In this document: piece after piece, positions 1 to 5,501 of the stretch
How positions within the stretch are numbered: position 1 is the stretch's first letter
Layout of the letters: each line of letters starts with the position of its first letter
Made by a program: the position numbers and the translations under genes
Assembly: GCA_937958785.1 (NCBI GenBank)
Contig: CALGMY010000092.1
Coordinates: 1 to 11,160, forward strand
Direction: 5' to 3'
DNA length: 11,160 nucleotides
Source of the DNA: an uncultured Gammaproteobacteria bacterium
GTDB lineage: Bacteria > Pseudomonadota > Gammaproteobacteria > Steroidobacterales > GCA-2729495
Notes under the pieces: generated by a model
What the model was told of the DNA's origin: nothing
The model's input: only the letters and a program-made list of their open reading frames with translations
Databases searched by the model: none

Positions 1-1
1 G

Positions 2-1405
2 TACGGCACGGCCAATACGCCCTCGGACGCCTGGTACATGAACTTCCTGCCGGGCGTGCAGAGCATCGCTGCCAAGGGGTCGTTGGCGCGTGCGTGGGCC
101 GTCCGCGACGGCGACATCGCCCCCACGGTGCCGGCCGGTCCTTCCCTGCAATGGCTGGGTGGCAGCCTCGGCATCGGTTCGCGGGTATTCATTGCTGATG
201 ATGGCGCCACGGTGGCGTACTTCTTCGGCGCCAGTGCGGTGCGCTGGACCGCAGCTGGCGGCGCCATTCCCTACAGCTTCGCTTCACAGACCACCGTTGG
301 CGGGCTCTCGGCGGACGGTGCCGTGATGGTGGGCAACGCGGGTACCGCGCCCTATCGGTGGAACTCCACCACCGGGTTCCAGGCGCTGCCCCTGATCGAT
401 GCGGTGGTCAACAATGGCCAGTTAGTGACGGCCGTGTCTGCCGACGGCAGCATCGTCGCCAGCTACGCGAACATCGGTGGCGGCTGCTGCGCGGCCGTCG
501 TGCATCGTGACGGCATCCCGTCCTATCTTCCCGGCGGCAACTACCATCTCCCCGCGCACATGACCCCCGATGGTCGCATCATCGTGGGCTACAACCAGCT
601 CGGCGGGACGTACGGCGCTACGGTCTGGACCTGGAACGAGGCCCTGCAGGTCTACGAGGTGGACTACCTGGAGGACGAACCCGGGGCCGGCACGGCGACG
701 GTGGATACCCCGACGGCGGTGTCCGCGGACGGCACGGTCATCGTTGGCGGCTACAGCTTCAGCGGCTCCACCAATGCCTGGTACTTCGCCGAACCAGCCG
801 GCTTCATGGCCCTGGCGAAGGGTTCCTACACGACGACGTCGGCGCAGGACCTGGATGCCGCCGGCAATCGGGCCGTCGGCTGGGGCCTGGTCAGCGGGGC
901 ATACACGGCGATCCTGTGGAACGGCCTCGACAGCGGCATCCCGGTGGCCGTCGAAGACCAGCTGGCCGCGCTCGGCGTGTTGGTCGATGGCGACCTGTAT
1001 CAGGCGACCGGCGTTTCCGCGGATGGCACCCGGATCGTGGGCATCGGGCGTCGGGCTGGCGAGACCGTTACCCAGGCCTTCCTCGCCAACATCACCCCCT
1101 TGCCGGATGCCGACAGCGATGGGGTCCCGGACGCCAGTGACAACTGCACGCTGGTCGCGAACGCCAGCCAGTGCGACAGCGATGGCGACGGTTATGGCAA
1201 CCGCTGCGACGCGGACCTGAACAACAATGGCGCCACCAATGCGCAGGACACCGCGTTGTTCCGCCAGCAGCTCGGCCAGCCCAGCACCGGCCCCGCCTTC
1301 AACGAGGCCGACATCAACTGCAACGGGGCCGTGAACGCCCAGGACACCGCGCTGTACCGGCAGCTGCTCGGCTCACCCCCGGGGCCGTCGGGGCTGCAGC
1401 CCTGA
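2..1405 (+). CDS. HAF-repeat extracellular protein with TSP3-like and dockerin-like C-terminus (5' end missing)
   Basis: The reading frame is open from base 2 and the residues before the first Met (base 38) continue the repeat pattern (an AWYM run that matches AWYF near base 776), so this is the 3' portion of a longer gene. The visible 467 residues hold about six short repeats of the SADG-x(2-3)-IVG type (around bases 305, 434, 566, 716, 857 and 1013), as in HAF-repeat proteins, thought to form beta-propeller-like folds. Bases 1106-1205 encode acidic thrombospondin-type-3-like motifs (DADSDGVPDASDNC, then CDSDGDGYGNRC). Bases 1214-1372 encode two near-copies of a dockerin-like calcium loop plus helix, DLNNNGATNAQD and DINCNGAVNAQD. 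The protein is probably secreted or on the surface; the signal peptide would be outside the window. No catalytic motif is visible. It converges on the acetyltransferase gene with a 20-nt gap. Confidence 0.8.
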   Translation, partial: YGTANTPSDAWYMNFLPGVQSIAAKGSLARAWAVRDGDIAPTVPAGPSLQWLGGSLGIGSRVFIADDGATVAYFFGASAVRWTAAGGAIPYSFASQTTVGGLSADGAVMVGNAGTAPYRWNSTTGFQALPLIDAVVNNGQLVTAVSADGSIVASYANIGGGCCAAVVHRDGIPSYLPGGNYHLPAHMTPDGRIIVGYNQLGGTYGATVWTWNEALQVYEVDYLEDEPGAGTATVDTPTAVSADGTVIVGGYSFSGSTNAWYFAEPAGFMALAKGSYTTTSAQDLDAAGNRAVGWGLVSGAYTAILWNGLDSGIPVAVEDQLAALGVLVDGDLYQATGVSADGTRIVGIGRRAGETVTQAFLANITPLPDADSDGVPDASDNCTLVANASQCDSDGDGYGNRCDADLNNNGATNAQDTALFRQQLGQPSTGPAFNEADINCNGAVNAQDTALYRQLLGSPPGPSGLQP

Positions 1406-1425
1406 AGGCCTGAGCGCGGTTCCCC

Positions 1426-1908
1426 TCAGCCCAGCACCTTGGCAAAGGTGATCCGGTCGTCCGATGGCCCGTAGAAGTCGGGCAGGCGGGCGGCGGCGGT
1501 GTATCCGCGGCGGGCATAGAACGCCCGGGTCGGCTGGTACTGGTCCCGCGAGGAGGTCTCCGCATAGAGCCGGGTGCCCCCGGCCGCCCGCACGGCGGTC
1601 TCGGTGATCGCCAGGAGTTCCCGGCCCAGGTGCTTGCCCTGGCTGGCTGGCCGCACCGCGATCCAGTAGAGGTCCCAGGACGACAGCGTGCAGGGTATCG
1701 GGCCGAAGCAGGTGTAGCCGGCCACCGCCCCCAGATCGTCCGCCAGGACGAAGCGGTAGTGGCTGCCGGACCCATTCAAGACGCCGTCGTCGGCCAGCTC
1801 CCGGGCAATGGCGATTTCCTCGGCGCTGAAGAAGCCCGTGTCCCGGACCAGCTGTTCGATGTCAGCCGGGTCGCTGGCGCGGAGTCGCGTCCGGAAGGCG
1901 ATCGCCAC
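1426..1908 (-). CDS. GNAT-family N-acetyltransferase, last gene of the KamA/ATP-grasp operon
   Basis: This is a 160-residue single-domain GNAT enzyme, expected to move an acetyl group from acetyl-CoA to an amine. The acetyl-CoA-binding motif A is clear at residues 79-96 (DLYWIAVRPASQGKHLGR), followed by the alpha helix and a RAFYARRGY segment (128-136) typical of GNAT motif B. The conserved tail has DFYGPSDD. I chose the GTG at 1908-1906 because the domain begins there (AIAFRTRLRASD), an AGGG lies 7 nt upstream, and it follows the ligase B stop by 13 nt. Upstream in-frame starts (from 2001) would add a sequence unlike GNATs that reads through ligase B. The substrate is unknown. In archaeal and clostridial N-acetyl-beta-lysine synthesis, KamA (AblA) is paired with the GNAT enzyme AblB, but AblB is markedly longer, so this is at best a functional analogue. 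Confidence 0.85.
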   Translation of the reverse strand: MAIAFRTRLRASDPADIEQLVRDTGFFSAEEIAIARELADDGVLNGSGSHYRFVLADDLGAVAGYTCFGPIPCTLSSWDLYWIAVRPASQGKHLGRELLAITETAVRAAGGTRLYAETSSRDQYQPTRAFYARRGYTAAARLPDFYGPSDDRITFAKVLG

Positions 1909-1921
1909 GGGGTCGCCCTGC

Positions 1922-2911
1922 CTACCCGTACCGGGCCGCGGCCACGATCCGCTCGATGCCGTCGGCGTAGCTGATGCCAGCCTGGGCGAGAGCCGCGGCA
2001 AAGCCCGCGTCCGGCGAGATGCAGGGGTTGGCGTTGACCTCCAGCACCCAGGGCTTGCCGTCGGCGTCCACCCGGAAGTCCACCCGGGCGTAGCCCCGGA
2101 GCTGGAAGATCTCCCAGCACTTCAGCGACATCCGGGCCAGCTCGGCGCAGAGTGCTGCCTCCCGCACCGGGTCCACGAAGCGCCGGATCGTGTTGCGGCA
2201 CTCGAAGGAGTCCTCCTGCCACTTGGCGGCGTAGCCCACGATGCGGGGCTTGCCGGCCGGGTAGTCCACGAACTCGATCTCCGGGATCGGCAGCACCTCC
2301 GGGCCTCCTGGCCCGTCGATGAGGGCTACATTGATCTCCCGGCCCTCGATGAACTTCTCGGCGAACCAGCGGAACTTGCGCTTCGCCTCCTGGTCGGCCA
2401 CCCGGGCCGGCACGGCGCTGAAGTCCGGGACCACGGCCGTGTCGTCCATGCCGATGGAGGCGTCCTCGCTCACCGGCTTCGTGATCCAGCGGCCCGGCCC
2501 CGGGTGGGGTGGCAGGGGGGAGGCGCCGTCCCACCAGTCTGCCGTCGCGAGGCCGTTGGCCCGCAGCCACCGCTTGGCCAGCACCTTGTTGCCCGTGATG
2601 AGCAACGCCTCGGTGCTGCAGCCCGTGTACGGGACCTGCAGGTGGTCCAGCAGGCCGCTCACGATCGGAACCAGCTGGCCGCAGTCGTCGATGGCCTCCA
2701 CCAGGTTGAACACGGCGTCCGGGGGATGGGCGCGCAGGTGCGCTTTCAGGGCGTCCAGTCCCAGGTCCACCGCCAGCGTCGGGGCGGAGTCCCCGTGGCC
2801 GGTCAGGGCGGTCCGTACGCAGTCCATCTGCTCCAGGATGTCCAGGGCGTCGGCCGCGGACTCGTGGCCCACGGCGTTGTGCAGGATCAGCACCGTCTTC
2901 GGCGCCGTCAC
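1922..2911 (-). CDS. ATP-grasp carboxylate-amine ligase B (D-Ala-D-Ala ligase-like)
   Basis: This 329-residue protein has the fold signature of D-Ala-D-Ala ligase-type ATP-grasp enzymes, which activate a carboxylate as acyl phosphate and join it to an amine. Visible motifs are the N-terminal VFNLVEAID (67-75) and VPYTG (93-97), the nucleotide loop TKPVSEDASIGM (144-155), EKFIEGREINVAL (185-197), and the metal site RVDF (276-279) with EVNANP (291-296). By alignment with Ddl, D278, E291 and N293 should bind Mg. Its nucleotide loop is poorer in glycine than in Ddl, and the omega-loop region (GYAAKWQEDSFEC, 226-238) differs, so the substrates are probably not D-alanine. The start is GTG, in a GTGA overlap with the ligase A stop, which implies translational coupling. 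It is likely to be annotated as D-alanine-D-alanine ligase, which I think is misleading. No mur/fts genes are nearby. Confidence 0.85.
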   Translation of the reverse strand: MTAPKTVLILHNAVGHESAADALDILEQMDCVRTALTGHGDSAPTLAVDLGLDALKAHLRAHPPDAVFNLVEAIDDCGQLVPIVSGLLDHLQVPYTGCSTEALLITGNKVLAKRWLRANGLATADWWDGASPLPPHPGPGRWITKPVSEDASIGMDDTAVVPDFSAVPARVADQEAKRKFRWFAEKFIEGREINVALIDGPGGPEVLPIPEIEFVDYPAGKPRIVGYAAKWQEDSFECRNTIRRFVDPVREAALCAELARMSLKCWEIFQLRGYARVDFRVDADGKPWVLEVNANPCISPDAGFAAALAQAGISYADGIERIVAAARYG

Positions 2912-3924
2912 GCCCTGATCGCCGCCGCGAGGGTGGTGGACACGGGCAGGCCCGCCCGGCGGACCGCGGAGAGCACGATCCGCCGGATCAGCTCGTCGTA
3001 GGCAATGCCCTTGAACCGGCAGATGAAGGGCAGGTCCGAGTGGGTCGGGTTCAGGCCGGCCAGAGGGTTCGCCTCCAGGAATGACGGCTGGCCCGCTGCG
3101 TCCAGCCGGATGTCGAGCCGGCCGCCATCCCGGCAGCCCAGGGCCCGCCAGGCACCCACCGCCAGCGCCTCGACGGCGCTCCGCAGGGGCTCCTCGGTGA
3201 GCAGCGAGTAGCTCACCCGGCCCTCCCAGTGCTCCTTGTTGTCGAAGGTGTAGATCCCGGGATCCGCCTTCGGGCCGAGGTGCACTTCCATGGTGCCGAT
3301 GGCCTCCGCCGCCGGGCCGGTGCCGACCACGCCGACGGTGAACTCCCGCCCAGGGAGGAATTCCTCGATGATCACCGGCTGACGGTGGCGCTCGAGCAGG
3401 CTGGCGCAGACCGCCACGAGTTCCTCCTCGGTGCGGGCGCGGGAGGCCGCTGAGATGCCCTTGCCCGTGCCCTCGGCCACCGGCTTGGCGAACAGAGGGT
3501 AGCGGAGGCCAAGGCCCCGGGCCTCGCCCGCCGCCTCCACCACCGCAAAGTCGGGCGTGGCCAGGCCATGACCCCGGACCACGTGCTTGGCCACGCCCTT
3601 GTGCAGCGTGACGGCGCAGGCCAGGGGATCCGAGAAGACGTAGGGGACCTGCCAGGTGTCCAGCAGGGCGGGCACCAGGGACTCCCGGCCGAAACCATGG
3701 AGGCCCTCGCAGAAGTTGAAGACCAGGTCCCAGCGCTCGCCCGCCAGCAGCCGGCCCGCCACCTGCCGCGCACTGCCGAGGCGCTCCACCTGGAGCCCCA
3801 GGCGGGCGAGGGCGGCGGCTATGGCGTCAATGGTCTCCGGCTGGTCGAACTCGGCGGTATCGACGTCGTCGTAACCCGCGGCGAGGTACTCGCTGCGGAG
3901 GTCATAGCTCAGGCCGACTCGCAT
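2908..3924 (-). CDS. ATP-grasp carboxylate-amine ligase A (D-Ala-D-Ala ligase-like)
   Basis: This 338-residue protein is a second, clearly different D-Ala-D-Ala ligase-like ATP-grasp enzyme. Motifs in order are VFNFCEGLHGFGRES (68-82), VPYVFSDP (93-100), a K at 109 in LHKGVAK, the nucleotide loop FAKPVAEGTGKGI (145-157), EEFLPGREFTVGV (187-199), a Tyr-containing omega-like loop (GIYTFDNKEHW, 223-233), the metal site RLDIRLD (269-275) and LEANPLAGLNPTHSDLP (283-299). Aligned with E. coli DdlB, R269, D271, E284 and N286 match R255, D257, E270 and N272, so it should be an active ligase. It is expected to form an amide bond between two amino-acid-like substrates in the cytoplasm. The ATG overlaps the end of kamA by 16 nt, with no good ribosome-binding site, so it is probably coupled to kamA translation. 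Beta-lysine as a substrate is inferred from this linkage only. Confidence 0.87.
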   Translation of the reverse strand: MRVGLSYDLRSEYLAAGYDDVDTAEFDQPETIDAIAAALARLGLQVERLGSARQVAGRLLAGERWDLVFNFCEGLHGFGRESLVPALLDTWQVPYVFSDPLACAVTLHKGVAKHVVRGHGLATPDFAVVEAAGEARGLGLRYPLFAKPVAEGTGKGISAASRARTEEELVAVCASLLERHRQPVIIEEFLPGREFTVGVVGTGPAAEAIGTMEVHLGPKADPGIYTFDNKEHWEGRVSYSLLTEEPLRSAVEALAVGAWRALGCRDGGRLDIRLDAAGQPSFLEANPLAGLNPTHSDLPFICRFKGIAYDELIRRIVLSAVRRAGLPVSTTLAAAIRA

Positions 3925-5210
3925 CCGGCCGCGTCAGGTTGCGGATCCGGGTACCGGTAGGACCCGTTGGCATAGTTGGTGAGGAGCAGGTCGTCGCCGT
4001 CCCGGCCGGTGACGTAGTCGGGCGCCACGGGGATCTTGCCGCCACCGTCCGGGGCGTCGATCACGTAGGTCGGGACCGCATAGCCCGTGGTGTGGCCCCG
4101 CAGGCCCCGGATGATGTCGATCCCGGTCTGGACGGGGGTGCGGAAGTGGGCGGAGCCCGTGATGGGGTCGCACTGGTACAGGTAGTAGGGCCGGACCCGG
4201 ATCCGCAGCAGGCCCTGGACCAGCGCCTTCATGGTGCCGAGGTCGTCGTTCACGCCCTTCAGCAGGACCGTCTGGCTGCCCAGGGGAATGCCCGCGTCCG
4301 CCAGCCGGCCGCAGGCCTCAGCGACTTCCGGCGTCAGTTCGTCCGGGTGGGTGAAGTGCAGACTCATCCAGAGCGGGTGATAGCGCTTCAGGATGCGGGT
4401 GAGCGCCGGGGTGATCCGCTGGGGCTGGACCACCGGCTGCTTCGAGCCGATGCGGATGAACTCCACGTGGGGGATCGCCCGCAGCCGCGCCAGGATCCAC
4501 TCCAGCCGCTCGTCGTCCAGGCTCAGGGGGTCGCCCCCCGACAGCAGGACGTCCCGGACGGTCGGGGTGGCGGCGATGTAGTCGATGGCCTTTTCGAGGT
4601 CGTGCTTGCGGATGCTGCGCTCGCCCACGGAGCCCACCATCCGGGCACGGGTGCAGTAACGGCAGTAGACCGAGCAGAAGTTGGTGACCAGGAGCAGCAC
4701 GCGGTCCGGATAGCGGTGCACCAGGCCCGGAACCGGGCTGTGGGAGTCCTCGCCCAGGGGGTCGTCGGCCTCGCCCCGGGACTTCAGGTATTCGCCGAGC
4801 ACCGGCAGGACGGTGCGTCGCAGCCCCTGGGCCGGGTCCCCGGCGTCCACCCGGCTGGCGTAGCAGGGGGGGATTCCCACCGGCAGCGCGCCCTCGTGGC
4901 GAACGATGGCCTCCCGCTCATCGGCGGTGAGCTGGAACATCCGCTCCAGGTCGGCCAGGTGCCGGACCCGGTTCCGGTTCTGCCAGCGCCAGTCGTTCCA
5001 GTCCCGGACCGCTGCCTGGGGGAAGAACTGGCGGCGGAAGGCGTCGCTGCGGGGGCTGACGGTGAGGCGGGGGATCGTCGGCCGGGTGGACGGGACCGGC
5101 GTCAGGCTGACGGGCGCACGGCTTGCCGGTGCATCGGGGGTGGCCACCGGGCTGACCCCGGGAACTACGCCCACGGCAGAAGGATCCACGACCGGAACCA
5201 CGCGCGGCAT
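3909..5210 (-). CDS. kamA: KamA-family radical SAM lysine 2,3-aminomutase
   Basis: It is expected to convert L-lysine to beta-lysine using a [4Fe-4S] cluster, S-adenosylmethionine and PLP. The 433-residue protein has the radical-SAM CxxxCxxC at C179, C183 and C186 (CSVYCRYC), the DWNDWRWQ entry motif (70-77), HSPVPGLVHRYPDRVL (157-172) and LLSGGDPL (222-229). Compared with my recollection of the Clostridium subterminale enzyme, PLP-lysine K337 corresponds to K392, R134 to R188, and the two aspartates that bind the lysine side-chain amine, D293 and D330, to D348 (YQCD) and D385 (VIDAP); glutamate 2,3-aminomutases differ at these two. The C-terminal CNCDVC zinc motif and its partner C268 (here D323) are absent and the chain ends about 45 residues early. 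The first 55 residues are a Pro/Val/Ala-rich low-complexity extension. The ATG is supported by GAGG 8 nt upstream. It is the first gene of the operon. Confidence 0.9.
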   Translation of the reverse strand: MPRVVPVVDPSAVGVVPGVSPVATPDAPASRAPVSLTPVPSTRPTIPRLTVSPRSDAFRRQFFPQAAVRDWNDWRWQNRNRVRHLADLERMFQLTADEREAIVRHEGALPVGIPPCYASRVDAGDPAQGLRRTVLPVLGEYLKSRGEADDPLGEDSHSPVPGLVHRYPDRVLLLVTNFCSVYCRYCTRARMVGSVGERSIRKHDLEKAIDYIAATPTVRDVLLSGGDPLSLDDERLEWILARLRAIPHVEFIRIGSKQPVVQPQRITPALTRILKRYHPLWMSLHFTHPDELTPEVAEACGRLADAGIPLGSQTVLLKGVNDDLGTMKALVQGLLRIRVRPYYLYQCDPITGSAHFRTPVQTGIDIIRGLRGHTTGYAVPTYVIDAPDGGGKIPVAPDYVTGRDGDDLLLTNYANGSYRYPDPQPDAAGCESA

Positions 5211-5338
5211 CGGAACTACCTCGTCAGTGCGGGGGATCGAAGTGAAGAGAATCGAGACTGGCTCAAGCCTGGCTGCCTTCTATGGCCCCGAACGCGGACA
5301 ACGATCACCTCGGTGTGTGACGTCTACGTCTCGATCGC

Positions 5339-5352
5339 GGGTAAATATACCC
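5339..5352. repeat. Short inverted repeat over the kamA -10 box
   Basis: GGGTA and TACCC flank AATA, forming a perfect 5-bp inverted repeat with a 4-bp centre. The candidate kamA -10 hexamer (5349-5344) lies inside it. It could be a small operator, but 5-bp arms can arise by chance. Confidence 0.25.
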
Positions 5353-5371
5353 ACCGAACTTCGAAATGCAA
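5344..5371 (-). promoter_or_regulatory. Candidate sigma-70 promoter for the kamA operon
   Basis: On the minus strand, TTGCAT (5371-5366) and TATATT (5349-5344) are separated by 16 bp, a near-consensus sigma-70 promoter in otherwise GC-rich DNA. Transcription would start near 5337, giving a leader of about 127 nt before the kamA ATG. It sits in the only AT-rich patch of the 291-bp divergent intergenic region. Confidence 0.5.
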
Positions 5372-5395
5372 TACGAGCGGTCTGCATGCAATTCG
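5366..5395. repeat. Tandem 10-bp direct repeat upstream of the kamA promoter
   Basis: ATGCAATACG (5366-5375) and ATGCAATTCG (5386-5395) match at 9 of 10 positions and start exactly 20 bp apart, about two helical turns, so a protein bound at both would face the same side. The near copy contains the candidate -35 box of the kamA promoter, and the far copy includes part of a TGCATGCA palindrome (5383-5390). This arrangement fits an activator or repressor site, but no regulator gene is visible in the window. Confidence 0.4.
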
Positions 5396-5488
5396 TTCGT
5401 CGCGACACATCCCTTCGAGGACTCTCGGCATCCGCGCGCGAATCTTTAGCCGTTGACGCCTGTCCACCGGGACGATGGCGCCGTCGGC

Positions 5489-5494
5489 TACACT
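5489..5494 (+). promoter_or_regulatory. -10-like element (TACACT) immediately before the M61 protease start
   Basis: TACACT ends 7 nt before the ATG at 5502, so transcription would begin at 5501-5502 and the mRNA would be leaderless or nearly so. No usable ribosome-binding site precedes the ATG: the nearest AGG is only 2-3 nt away. No convincing -35 box lies 16-18 bp upstream; a TTGACG at 5453-5458 is 30 bp away, too far to pair with it. Confidence 0.4.
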
Positions 5495-5501
5495 GCAGGC
5501 C

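Noticed and set aside
1403..1428. Possible bidirectional terminator between the converging genes (CTGAG/CTCAG).
   Set aside because: The stem is only 5 bp with a loop of about 10 nt and there is no T run on either strand.
1909..2001. Upstream extension of the acetyltransferase start.
   Set aside because: It overlaps the end of ligase B out of frame and adds no GNAT sequence.
1808..3001. Long plus-strand frame of 397 codons opposite the acetyltransferase and ligase genes.
   Set aside because: It is the antisense shadow of GC-rich genes; composition is Arg/Val/His-rich without any domain, and the minus strand encodes clear ATP-grasp and GNAT motifs.
3939..5456. Plus-strand frame of 505 codons opposite kamA.
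   Set aside because: The minus-strand protein carries all the lysine 2,3-aminomutase motifs; this frame has none and is a GC-content artefact.
5453..5458. TTGACG as the -35 box for the M61 gene.
   Set aside because: It is 30 bp from the TACACT box, and no -10-like sequence lies 16-18 bp after it.
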